The position numbers and the translations under genes are program-made. A DNA stretch of 64,000 bases from Streblospio benedicti (Eukaryota > Annelida > Polychaeta > Spionida > Spionidae): the NCBI GenBank assembly GCA_019095985.1, contig CM032663.1:21915260-21979259 (forward strand), read 5' to 3'. This document shows positions 12,001 through 21,804 of the stretch, piece by piece; positions within the stretch are counted from its first letter, which is position 1; each line of letters starts with the position of its first letter. The notes beneath the pieces are model-generated. The model did no database searches. It saw only the letters and a program-made list of their open reading frames with translations, and was not told the origin of the DNA.

Positions 12001-14877
12001 TGAAAATATGTAATGAAATCTTCGAATCACTAATAACCATCATTGTTCGTTTTGTTTATTCCAGCTGAATGGGCCTCTTCGATAGAGACTATAGGCTGCG
12101 GCAGATTGATGGAATTCCCCAAATTTAATTCTGAGAAGCGTGGTATTGTGATTGACATAAGGAGTCCACTGGTAGAGGGCTTCATTACCGAATTCTCTTT
12201 CCATGCCGCCGGTGACGCAGACACGAGGTGTGGCAAATTTGGCACTCAGTGCTGGGTCGGCAGACAACTCTGGGTACGTCACGCAATCACGTGGTCTGAA
12301 GCAGACATGATTGACTAAATGTCAGGTGCTCCCTCATCGTCGGTTTCACGGTTTGATCACTCACACTGCCTTAAAGTCCTTGTTCATACCAACTGCGTAT
12401 ATAGTCGTGAGATATGACGATGGTGTTCCCTGTATTCCACACAAATAAGCTCTCTGAGTCATTTGTCCATATTTAGCTACTAATCTATTTCAAATTAACA
12501 GTTTCATTTCTGTTATTTTTGCTGTTTAGGTCAAGGAGGTGAGCTTTAAACTGAACACGTACAATTCTTGCTGTAAATACATGTAGTAGAACAACATGAA
12601 CAAGACGCCGTAAGCGTTGATAAATCCATATTCATGATTCCATTATTTTGTACAAGTGTTACACTATTAATGAAGGCTGCAAATAGAGTTTATAATTATG
12701 AATATTTTGGTATTTATTTTGATAGTTATATATTATGATTAAACGTGAATTTAGTCATTTATCTTTCTTGTCCCATTCCATTAACCTGTTCCAAATTAAC
12801 CTTGGTGCATTGTGTTTCTTATACTGACTACAATATTTACTATCAAGTAAGATGTTTCATTTCACGCAGTGTAGCTGTGTTGCAGTTCGGCATTTTCGCC
12901 CGTGCTGGTGAGGGTGCCGGCTGTGGAGACTTCATGCTCGTAGACCGCACGCAGTGGCAGGTGCAGCCCGGTCTCAATATAGTAGGTTCTACTGTATCAT
13001 ACAATTTCATGGGATTTCCCCTGATACGGATTTTATGATAAATCCAGCGTTTTACTTACAAACTTTAAAATTTTCGGTCTAATCATCTGTAGACCATCCT
13101 CTTGAGGATGACTAGACCGCAAATTTTAAAGTTTGTAAGTAAAATGTTGGATTTATCATAAAATCAGTCTACACGTAGGTCCTATACTGCTAGTCTACTG
13201 ATTAAACCTGGTCTTCAGAGTATGAAAGCAGAATGAATGAGTAACACATTGACGTCAAACATCCATATGAATCATTTTGAGGTTCATCGGTTACCTACAG
13301 TAGAAACTCGAAATCTGGATATTGCTCAGGTCTGCATTATAAGTCTCATTTCCCTTCAATACTACATTGTGACAAAATATCAGTTGGTTACCTCGAATAG
13401 TGGCTATATCGAACATATTAATGGTGTTCCTATATATTCGAGATAACGAGTTCAACTGTATGACATATGTGTTGACTGGACTGACTATATAATTTATATT
13501 TGAGGACATACACAAATCTTTATGATCACGCAACATTCCCAACTACAAAGTAAATGAATACAATATATAAAACTTGCTATTTTATATTTGCGCAGATCGT
13601 TCTGAGGGATGCCATGCCTGTACTGGATGGTTATTACATAGGCTTTTACTGGTTCCGCTACGGCGCCGTCTCCTATCAAGAGAGGGAAGTGAGTGAGGAG
13701 AACTTCTGCTACTGTATGGGAGAGAACAAGGCCGCGAAGGGAGGAGAGATCTCAGACATTGGCAACGTGGTAAAATACGCATACGACAACTGCCCAAGGG
13801 TGGATTTATATCAGGTGGTAGGAGCGCAGAGGGTAGGAGCGAGGGAGAGATGGATAGTTTTTTTTCCGCAGGTTGGGGGGGGGGGGCTGACTGAAGCTTA
13901 GGCACAGACATACACTTATTGAACGTGTTCCTATGTTGGAATCAAGCAATAAGATCATGATGATCTGAAAATGTTAATATTCTTACCTATAGTTATGCAT
14001 TCCTTGTTTATGATAAAATCATGAACGTCATTTCCTCTTCGATGTTACAAACGCAGAAGTCATTTTACCATATACCATCCAAATAAAATGCAAACAGTTC
14101 ACGCAATTGTGATTTTGAGCCCACATTTTATTATTATTTGGTGGTTAAAAATGACATAGTTCACAACACATACTCTGTTCACTGCTCCAGGCGACCACGT
14201 ACCAGATCCCTGCCCCTGGAGCCACCGTAGACCAGTGGGGAGGCAAGTTCGCTCCAAGCTACAGGGAGTACGCCTTTCAAGCCACGTGGGCACCCGGTAA
14301 GTTCTCTCTACACCACTGGATTATTTCCCCAAATGTTTTTTCTCTCTACACGACTGGATTATTTAATTTCTTGGATGTTGATTTTTATGATTATGTGGCC
14401 CTTGTGAGTAGGACTAGGCATTTAGTATTATTTTTTTCAAGTCTGCAGACAACAGTCACTTAGTCCCAATGTTTGTTTACATCTACCCCCACCCCTCGGC
14501 CTACCGTAAGTAGGGAGTAGGTCGGGGTGTGTGTTTCCAGATGCAAACAACCATTGGGACTCAGTGACTGTGCTGCAGATTATTCACAGCCTTTTGCATA
14601 ATGCCCAGAGCAACGTTGATGTACTTACGAGGCCAACCACCAGTAATAGTCTGCACAAGTGTTTGGCTAGCAACGGGTCAAAATAGTTTAAAAAAGCAAA
14701 AGATACAGAGAAAAATTGTAAATAACATAAATATTTTTGGGCCCTGTCTACAATTTCTCAGCCCCTCCCCGTAGAACCTGCAACCCCCTCTTCCCATCAA
14801 TCTGACACTGGTTCCAAGGTTTGCATTTTAATGTAATACAAATCATATATGTATTGTTCCTTCCAGAGCGAAACTGA
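6077..14877 (+). CDS. secreted protein with three tandem ~190-residue extracellular modules (13 exons)
   Basis: I do not recognise the family. Exons: 6077-6128, 6490-6701, 7260-7358, 8999-9232, 9707-9933, 10406-10498, 10800-10991, 11620-11719, 12065-12273, 12886-12981, 13596-13769, 14191-14296, 14867-14877; about 600 residues. The start sits in a good context (AACAAGATGG) and gives a signal peptide (MDTKTCVLLAAVAFVAA). Three modules follow, at residues ~18-199, 200-403 and 404-599. Each has GIVVDV- or AIVVDI-like, CWVGR, VFRRSGNGPCGEF-like, IGFSWxxYGxVSY and YAFQATW-like blocks in that order. No membrane segment or anchor is seen, so it is probably secreted. Every module is bounded by phase-1 introns. 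In module 1 the last two exons are fused. Exon 8999-9232 needs one extra base near 9019 to keep frame. The intron after 10498 begins GC. The function is unknown; alternating hydrophobic residues suggest beta sandwiches. Confidence 0.8.
6740..6910. repeat. CAGTAGAACCTC/ctattaagacc-family MITE remnant
   Basis: Located in the second intron of the three-module gene. It contains GGTCTTAAGTGTTCTCAATAGAGAGATAGTCC and TTATAGAGATGATCTTAATTGG-like phrases that recur across the window in the same family. Confidence 0.55.
8116..8186. repeat. AT microsatellite
   Basis: Runs of (AT)n and (TATA)n at 8118-8134 and 8150-8186 inside intron 3; they split the decayed exon copy described separately. Confidence 0.85.
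8135..8310 (+). pseudogene. decayed partial copy of exon 8999-9232
   Basis: Pieces of the downstream exon reappear in order inside the intron just before it. CGATATAACCAAATTTT resembles the exon's ACGACTATAACCAAATTAA. GATTAGATTCA matches its GATTAGATTCAGCG. GATTCCTGGGATCTGCAGAG is identical over 20 bases, and GAATTTGGCAAGGAATATATGCC resembles its GAATTTGGCAGGAAATATGCC. The pieces are interrupted by AT microsatellite and deletions and have no open frame. It is a dead duplicate of a host exon, either a true duplication or an assembly patchwork. Confidence 0.7.
10074..10140. repeat. short MITE remnant with TTCTACTGTAG end
   Basis: CTCTCAATTGAGACC at one side and GGTCTTAATAGAGAAGTTCTACTGTAG at the other, in the intron after exon 9707-9933. 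Confidence 0.5.
11780..11900. repeat. AATTAC-type low-order repeat
   Basis: CAATTACAATTACAT-like phrases recur several times in the intron after exon 11620-11719. Confidence 0.55.
13031..13163. mobile_element. palindromic MITE in intron
   Basis: Arms of about 58 bases (from TTTTATGATAAATCCAGCG to TCTAATCATC, and from GATGACTAGACC to GGATTTATCATAAAAT) pair almost perfectly around a short loop near 13090-13105. It lies in the intron between exons 12886-12981 and 13596-13769 and has no frame. Confidence 0.75.
13293..13462. mobile_element. MITE with ACAGT..CTCG ends
   Basis: The left end reads CTACAGTAGAAACTCGAAATC and the right end ATTCGAGATAACGAGTTCAACTGTA, inverted copies with several changes. 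Same intron as the palindrome at 13031. The block at 59495-59700 (TACTCGTTTATCTCGAACTC) looks related. Confidence 0.6.
14451..14572. mobile_element. short inverted-repeat element in the last intron
   Basis: ACAGTCACTTAGTCCCAATG-type left arm (with TTTACATCT) and AGATGCAAACAACCATTGGG-type right arm (with CAGTGACTGT) are about 33 bases each. The middle is a second palindrome around CCTACCGTAAGTAGGG. Confidence 0.75.
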
Positions 14878-14937
14878 TGTCTGATGATGGGCCGGAGTTG
14901 TCAACAAGAATGAGGCCTGAGGCAGCGTGATGTGCTT

Positions 14938-14943
14938 AATAAA
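14938..14943 (+). terminator. polyadenylation signal AATAAA
   Basis: AATAAA 60 bases after the stop of the three-module gene, the first such signal on this strand, followed by a GT-rich stretch (TGTGCGG, TTTGTTTT). Confidence 0.75.
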
Positions 14944-14989
14944 TCCTTGCTAAACTGTGCGGAATGATTTGTTTTATTCATATCATCTC

Positions 14990-17495
14990 ATAACATACAC
15001 AATTCACTAACAGTTGAGAATCAAATGGGCACTGGCCCAAGATCTTTTCTTCACAAACATTTTCCAAGAGATTTGTTTAGATCCGCTATATACATGGCGC
15101 ATAAAAAACCACTGAAATCCTTTAAGTGTGTCCCTGCTCCTTTTCCAAAAAAAAAAAAAAAAAAAAAAAAAAGAAAAAAGCAAAAAAAGATCTACTAGTA
15201 GGCGTGCTGGTCGTGGTTTACTGGATCCACACACTGTAGCTATGTAAATAACTCCGAGATTATTGAAACAGTTTTCTAAATCTAAAGAACTGTTAGTATA
15301 GAACCTCAAATTAAGACCAGCAAAGTACCTGGGTGCGTTGCTGTCAATAATATCACGGATATCCTTGATTATATCAATTTATCTATGAATGTGATCTTTA
15401 AAAAAAAGTACAGCTACTAAAACGCCTAGCGTAAAAACTAAGGATGTTGGCAGCCTGTAAATGTATGTCACACATTTTCCTAAATAAAACGTGTCGATAA
15501 AAACTGAGAGCATGTGACTTAAATTAGCGTGTAGGGAAGTGTCCACAAACTTGCACCAGACAATGATCTAAAGTCAATTGAAGATAGTACAATGTAGTGA
15601 TCGAAGTAAGGTCATTCTAATCCTTAGAGCAAATCACATATCTCTGTGATATAAATGAACAGAATCTGATGTGTGAATGTACCGCTGGTGAAGCAGGATG
15701 AAGTAAGGTATACGCTAAATGATATTTTTTGAATTCGTAGAGTTGGCTAAACGATCACAAGAGCATATACATAATAGTATATTATTCTAGTTCTAGTTTT
15801 TAACCGGCAAGGAGCCAAAGGTCATCGGTCCAGGTGGCATATCCATTATCCAGACTCTTTTACACATTTACTATTAAAGCAGAGTATTGATTTCACGAAA
15901 TCCTGTATATATGAATACCCACACCTTTAACGAAGCAGGAAGAATCAGCTGAAGAAAAGAAAGCATTTTGGTGAACTGCCAGGATAAAAAGGTTACACTT
16001 TATTGATAGACTAGGGCCCAGTTTTCGAAAAATGGTCGCAGTCATTTTTTGAAAATGTGACCCAGTTTCCCGGAAACACTTCTTACTTATCTGATCTTTA
16101 TTGGTGTGTATATTTACACTTATATGTAAATGATACATTTATAAGGTCCTAGATATATGAGGCTAACTAAAGATCCGCCCAGACGTCTGGTTTAGATCTT
16201 AGAATGTTGTTAATCTCTGATGTAGTAACACGTCTTTTCGCAAAGTTCCACGTTTAATTGTACGATTTTAAGTTTAACCACAAAAACCACCACCAACAAG
16301 AATTGTGAGTGAGGCATAATAATTTTCAACCTGTAGGGCTACATCGTTTTCAGGTAAGAGGTTTTTGTTTATTCAGGTCATGCATGGTTATGGTTATAAC
16401 GATGACACAGTCATGAACTTTCCATGACATGAAGGTCATGCTTATATAGTTAGTTTTTGAACAGTTTGTTAGTGTTATACATAGATAAAAAGTGCATGAA
16501 TAATGAATTAGCTATTTTGATTTGTTGATAGTTTAGCCTTAGTTATTGGTTTTATTGATATGCTTATAACGTTCTTACACTTATAATTAGTACAGTGAAC
16601 TATATTATTAGGGATTAAATTTAACTATGTAAATAGACTATATATTGGAATGGACTTAAAAAGTTGCCAACTAGCATTCACGAACGTGAATGACCTAAAA
16701 ATGCAAGTCCCCTAAAATGTACAGCATGATTGAAAATGGTGAATGTATAGGGGTAAAACAAAATGCTTATCCTTTAATTATGTCTCAAAATAACAGGCGT
16801 GGAATGAGACAATATTGCAATGAACGATGATTAACAAAATTATTGAGTATATGTGTAGTGTTCATTGTAATTATTTGTTGTTTTGGAGATAACGTCGTGA
16901 GAAGAAGAAACGTGTTCACTGTGAATATGAGTTTTTATGACTCCAATCATTTCAACCCATAAAGATAATTGAAGGTTTTAAGTCTATATTATGTGGCATT
17001 GATAAATCTGATTATTCAAATATGGCTACTGCCTAGATCTACTTATTGTAAATTCATATAAAATCTTTTCTAACATCGGCTCAATTCATGCAGCTCACGT
17101 GTTTGCTAATGATACAAAACAAGTACATGTATATTATAAATGCAAGTACATACCAAGATAAGTAAATAAACACGATCGAATGAAAAGACTTATAGATCAG
17201 CATGTTTCAAATCAAAGTTCAAGTTCTAAAGTGCTTTAGTGCATTACCATCTTATCTTTTGACTTATAGTTACAGGCGCCCTCTGAAAAATCAGGTCACC
17301 ATAACTCGAAATTATATGTTCAAATTTCAAATGCTGATATTTTTCACCTTTTATTTCTAGAATAATAACTTATGTTTTATCATAATGCATCGACGTTCGT
17401 AAATGGCTAGAACTATTTACAGTAACGGTGTTAATAGCTTTACATACTTTTAAATTGTTGCAACATGATAACACCAGCTTTCGTATAATGAAATA
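14990..17495. other. intergenic, no gene seen
   Basis: Contains a pure A run near 15148-15172, a MITE end (AGAACCTCAAATTAAGACC) near 15299, and a GGGCCCAGTTTTCGAAAAATGG phrase at 16014-16036. AT-rich elsewhere. An upstream untranslated exon of the gene at 17829 may lie here, because that gene's leader starts at a splice acceptor, but I could not place it. Confidence 0.45.
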
Positions 17496-17617
17496 CAGTA
17501 GAACCTCAAACTAGGACTGCCTCTACGTTATGCTAATTAAAGACCAAGCGATCTCAAATTGACCTTCATAAAGTGACCGCCACTCCCCTGGTGGTATTTA
17601 ATAGAGAGGTTCTACTG
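17496..17617. mobile_element. MITE with CAGTAGAACCTC inverted ends
   Basis: Complete-looking copy: CAGTAGAACCTC at the left and GAGGTTCTACTG at the right, a perfect 12-base terminal inverted repeat, 122 bases long. The inner sequence has AATTAAAGACC and AATTGACC phrases shared with the rest of the family. Confidence 0.8.
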
Positions 17618-17828
17618 CACAGTGTTTGATTGGTTACATTATTGTTGTTTTCATTCTGAAATCAAGTGGGCGTTCAACTACAAAGATACTAGCAACTAGC
17701 ATTTATTAATCCAAGTTACATATGACCTGTTTTTTCAATGTTATGTAATCCTAATAGACAATTTCTATTTCTTTTACATTTCAGGTGTGCGAATTCATCT
17801 GAGAAGTATATAAACTTGAACAGCAGAA

Positions 17829-19027
17829 ATGTTTTCTTTAGCCATTCTAACCTCCACTGTTATACTGATGACCGTCTTTGGAAGTCCAATTCCGCAGCAT
17901 ATGCCCAAGTGCAATGATTTTACAGAATACTTTGACAATGTCATAAAAGGATGCTTGCCGTGCAGGACACTCTGTGATCGAGGTCGCCAAGCGATTGAGG
18001 AATGTCAGATGAAATGCGGTTGTAAGTACTATTTTTCCTTGCAATGATTGCAAAAGAACTTGACAAAATACAGTATTACCTCTCTATTAAGATGACTTGC
18101 GTAACCGACTTTAAGTAGTCTATTTGTAGAGGTGGTCTTTACATGGAGATTTCCATTGGAATCATTTTTGAAGGATTAGGACTAAGAAAAGTGGTCTCAT
18201 TTTAGAGGTTGTCTTAATTGGGGGTCATACTGTTTACATTATATAAACGCTTTTAAAAATAACTAATTGTGTAAGAAACTATGTAAAATTTAATTGAAAA
18301 CCAACTATTTGTAGATTACTATAAAAAACGATTTGACTCAAGTTTTGTGGTGACGTCTGCGCCTAGAGCTACTACTTCAGAAGTGAAGGTGGGTAAGCGA
18401 TACTATGTTTTGATGTAACTATGCATACAGATTTGTTTTTCAAATGAACGTCTTAATGTTTTACAATCATTATTGCAGAGTAACGAAGAACCTTACATGG
18501 TTGCAAGGTCTCGCAAGTGTCCACCGTTTCTAAGCCAATCACAATGCAGCGAATGGAACAAAGCCATGCAAGCATCTAAACAAGCTGAAAAATCCAGGCA
18601 AATCTCAGAAATTCTAAGGGAAATCATAGAAAGTGATAATCCACCGCAGTGGGCTTTTGGGTTGGCCCCTCTTCCTAATGAACTGACTCCACTTCCAGAT
18701 GGAATTTTAGACATTATTCGAAAGCAAGCGCTGGATCTGTTGAAAGAATGGGAGCTCATTATCAAGGATCGGGTAGCGGAGAAAACCAAAATAGCCGATG
18801 GACATTTGAAAAAGATTTATGAAATGGGCATAGAGTCTGGTGTGGAGCTTCAACGTGATATCAACATAAAGGTTACAATGCACGCAGATAGAGATAGTTT
18901 GGTGGGAAATGGTGTTTCGCATGATCAGTTAAAGAAAAAATGGCCAAAACGACGCGTGTCGAATAAGCCTAATGGTAAAAGAAGGAGGAGAAAGAGGAGG
19001 CACAACAAACGCACTCGTAGGATTTGA
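17829..19027 (+). CDS. secreted protein with one BCMA-like TNF-receptor cysteine-rich domain and basic C-terminus
   Basis: Three coding exons: 17829-18021, 18315-18388 and 18479-19027, 270 residues, phases consistent. The leader exon begins at 17785 after a TTTTACATTTCAG acceptor. Residues 1-19 form a signal peptide (MFSLAILTSTVILMTVFGS). Residues ~28-63 have the spacing C-x4-EYFD-x5-C-x2-C-x3-C-x9-C-x3-C, which closely follows the ligand-binding domain of BCMA (TNFRSF17) in vertebrates. One more cysteine pair follows (KCPPFLSQSQC), then a charged helical region (~105-215) and a tail with more than half Lys/Arg in its last 30 residues. I see no membrane span, so a secreted, matrix- or heparin-binding form is inferred; no death domain or TRAF motif is evident. 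Only one cysteine-rich domain is present, fewer than most TNF receptors. The family link rests on cysteine spacing plus EYFD. Confidence 0.75.
18069..18232. mobile_element. MITE of the CTCTATTAAGA family in intron 1
   Basis: Left end ACAGTATTACCTCTCTATTAAGA and right end TGTCTTAATTGGGGGTCATACTGT are inverted copies with a few changes; 164 bases inside the first intron of the BCMA-like gene. Confidence 0.7.
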
Positions 19028-19226
19028 TTAAAGACATTGGTGATATATATAACGTGCTTTATATGTACCCACGCCACTGGGTTGTGTAGTATATTCACAG
19101 CTTTTTGTTTCACAGAGACTAGCATATATTCACACGCCCACACCTGCAACAGGAACCAATTTAGCTACCTCGAAACGCTGCACGTTTTTTAAATGATTAG
19201 CTTACGTACTGCAAACAACTCGATGA

Positions 19227-19265
19227 GAAAACGTCACACGTTTGACGTACGCGTGACGCGTTTTC
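19227..19265. promoter_or_regulatory. palindrome with three CRE-like half sites upstream of the CXorf65-like gene
   Basis: GAAAACGTCACACG and CGTGACGCGTTTTC form an imperfect inverted repeat around TTTGACGTA. It contains ACGTCA, TGACGT and TGACGC, half sites of the CREB/ATF type. It lies about 70 bases before the start codon of the next gene, where a core promoter is expected. Function is inferred only. Confidence 0.4.
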
Positions 19266-19334
19266 CCCGATCATTTATGCACAAGCTGGAACTTGTCAAA
19301 ACAATAAACAAAAACATTGCAGAGAATCAACAAA

Positions 19335-19844
19335 ATGTTCATCATAGTTCGATTTGGTATGGGTGAGGAATTCTTCGTAAATCCGGAATGTTGTAGAGTG
19401 AATTTTATGAACTATATCAAAGATAAAATGGCTGAAATCGATGTCACTGTGGACGACGAAGACACTTTGGACCTCGTTAACGTCAAGACCGGCACTCCAT
19501 GCAACATTCACAGCTGTGCACCAGTGGAGCGCCCGCCAAATCTCGTAGATCGAGATGTCTACGTGCCCATTGTGGTCACTCTAGGAAGCAGCCAAGAGGT
19601 GGCAAACTTCAATTTGATTTTGGACTCCTCCATTCCCATGTACGAGATACTGAACACGAAGATAAACTCGATCCTCCACGCCGCTTCTGGAGAGAAGGAC
19701 AAGCACGGCAAGAAAAAACTGACAGGTCAAACCCCCAGGAATTCTCTGACCAACGAAACTGCGGTCAAAGTTAGCGCGTCCAAGGCGAAGCATGGCAAGA
19801 GTAAGTCTCCCAAGCCCTCAAGCTCTAGTAAAAGGAAAAGATAG
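19335..19844 (+). CDS. CXorf65-like protein, intronless
   Basis: One open frame of 169 residues from ATG (context CAACAAAATG). The N-terminus MFIIVRFGMGEEFFVNPECC, then NYIKDKMAE and a DLV segment about 25 residues on, resembles the start of human CXorf65 (MFI-x-x-x-x-G then F-x-N-x-x-C, then Y-I/R-x-K, then an IDL segment). That family is small, conserved in animals and of unknown function. The first ~115 residues look like a compact fold; the last ~55 are Lys/Ser-rich and probably disordered (ends SSSSKRKR). No signal peptide or membrane span, so it is probably cytoplasmic or nuclear. It starts 308 bases after the stop of the BCMA-like gene on the same strand. The call is from memory of the human sequence. 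Confidence 0.65.
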   Translation: MFIIVRFGMGEEFFVNPECCRVNFMNYIKDKMAEIDVTVDDEDTLDLVNVKTGTPCNIHSCAPVERPPNLVDRDVYVPIVVTLGSSQEVANFNLILDSSIPMYEILNTKINSILHAASGEKDKHGKKKLTGQTPRNSLTNETAVKVSASKAKHGKSKSPKPSSSSKRKR

Positions 19845-20194
19845 AGTGATGTCTTGAACACGAGACTCGGAAAAAACCTTTTCATACATGTAGATTTGTT
19901 TTGGGAAATACTTTTGGTGTAAATCTAGTGCGATTTAATTTCTATAGACTTGAACTATATATGGCTTCAGCAGTAGGTGCAATGAACACAAACAAATCTG
20001 ATGAATCTCAGGATAGCTCTATGATTCTTGATATTAAGAAACTTGTGCTTGCATAACACTTACTGTCTTACAGATAATCTGACGATGGGCAGAATGCAAA
20101 CACTGGATTTCGAGGCCCTATATACTCTACTATTATTACCACTGTAAGCTTTGTTGTGTCAGTACTTTTAAGTAATGTATATAGACTTGTTTGT

Positions 20195-20200
20195 AATAAA
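20195..20200 (+). terminator. polyadenylation signal AATAAA
   Basis: AATAAA in TTTGTAATAAAAGCATTTC, 350 bases after the stop of the CXorf65-like gene, the first clear signal downstream. Confidence 0.6.
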
Positions 20201-20888
20201 AGCATTTCTCTTAGCTAGTGTGATTATTTATCAAAATAATGAACTATGTAAGTAAGCTGTATCCCAATAAATGTTAAAGAATACCAGTCACTACTTTCTC
20301 ATGGTGTTGCACAGTACGTAGTCGAGACACTGATTACCATTGACTTAGTATGATAATTAAAAAAACATGATACTGTAATAATATTGATCGTTCAACAATG
20401 AAATTAAAGCACACTATCTAAAACACAATCTAAATAAATCAGCACTAATTGACTCTTAATGTATCTTTTTTTAATTACAAAAATTCATACCTTCACGTTT
20501 TTTATATGAAAGGACAATCCTGTTCACTGTTCATCTTACTGTATGACATTACAAACAATGCTTCACAAATAGGACACCTCGCTAATGGTGACACCTTCCT
20601 CATGGACTCCCATCAGTGTTCCTAAAAGCTAGTTTTTACTGTAACCGTAAACTAGTAGCAATATATAATAATGTCAGCTGAATAAAACCCTTCAGTGAGC
20701 AGTTGACATTTTTCATTTTCCTCCCAACAGTAAGAATCAATGCTGCAACCTTATGTCAAGGACTAAATAATACTAATTAGAACAATTCATTCTACAAACA
20801 AACACGTTATTTCTCATCCCAGTATGGCACTATGAACCGTGCTGGCGGCAGATATCCTTACACACGATAATACGGTTTCGTTTAAGCC
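20201..20888. other. intergenic, no gene seen
   Basis: AT-rich, no exon or repeat recognised. Confidence 0.45.
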
Positions 20889-21390
20889 CCAATCTGACAG
20901 TCACGAATATGCACTCCCGAATATTTACTGTGCAGCAGGAGAATATCAATACAAGGCACTAGAAGATCCGTGTTTTTTGGGGGCGCACTTGAAGGACATC
21001 AGGGGCCTTTGTATGCGAGAGGAATAGCATATATGACCTAAACCCGCTGAAAATATTATATGTTGCTGGCAAAGGAGGGGAGGTGTCATGTACCTTTACA
21101 CTCATTGGATGAGTCTGTGCATGGGGAAAGGTTGGTCTATCCGTCATAATGACATTATATTTGTTAAACATCAGTATGATGCAATGGCTGATTCGGTATC
21201 AATTGTATTAAAACGACACAGCGAGAGAGTCACTAATCTTGAAGTCGAATAAGTGGTCCATTGCACATATTTTTCACTGGCACATTATCATTTTACTTGT
21301 AAAAAATTCCGAGTATTATCATATATTCCCGTAAGAATTTCCCATCTACAGCATTTACAAAATTCGGGGTATTTGTGACTGTCAGACTGG
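20889..21390. mobile_element. TIR element, CCARTCTGACAGTCACRAATA family
   Basis: The left end CCAATCTGACAGTCACGAAT and the right end ATTTGTGACTGTCAGACTGG are inverted copies over about 20 bases. The similarity continues inward through CCCGAATATTTACTG-like sequence. About 500 bases, no transposase frame. The same end sequence recurs elsewhere in the window (see findings). Confidence 0.7.
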
Positions 21391-21661
21391 AATTTCGACA
21401 ATTAGAAAGTAGGCCTTTAGAGACAAAATGTTTCGTGGTGAGAGCTTATTTGATGAACACGTAATTTGACATTCGCAACTATGGTAATTATTTCGGTCTG
21501 TACTTCTATTGCCACCACCCGTGTAATTTATTGACTAAACGCACCTTATTAATATTAATGGCATGCAATTCACTCACAAAATGACACCCGAGTATGAAAT
21601 TAGATGTCTTTTAAAAGTGCAACCATGAATACATAGGGCCACAGTAGCACGTGCACGTTCG

Positions 21662-21741
21662 TGCGTTCAACGTGATATTACGTCGGACTGCATTACGCCA
21701 AGGCACTGTCCACCTTTGATGTTATACGTTGAACGTACGCA
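21662..21741. repeat. inverted repeat just upstream of the PA/TSP1 gene
   Basis: TGCGTTCAACGTGATATTA (21662-21680) faces TGTTATACGTTGAACGTACGCA (21720-21741), which reads as its complement with a small insertion. The block is rich in ACGT and sits 64 bases before the start codon, so it may be part of the promoter or leader, or a tiny transposon. Confidence 0.55.
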
Positions 21742-21804
21742 AATACGTATTTGTAAGGATTGAGGTGATGTTTGACGTATCAAGATTTATCAATTACCGG
21801 AGTC

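Noticed and set aside
13582-13911. 109-codon minus-strand frame rich in Pro/Ser
   Set aside because: It is the antisense shadow of exon 13596-13769 of the three-module gene.
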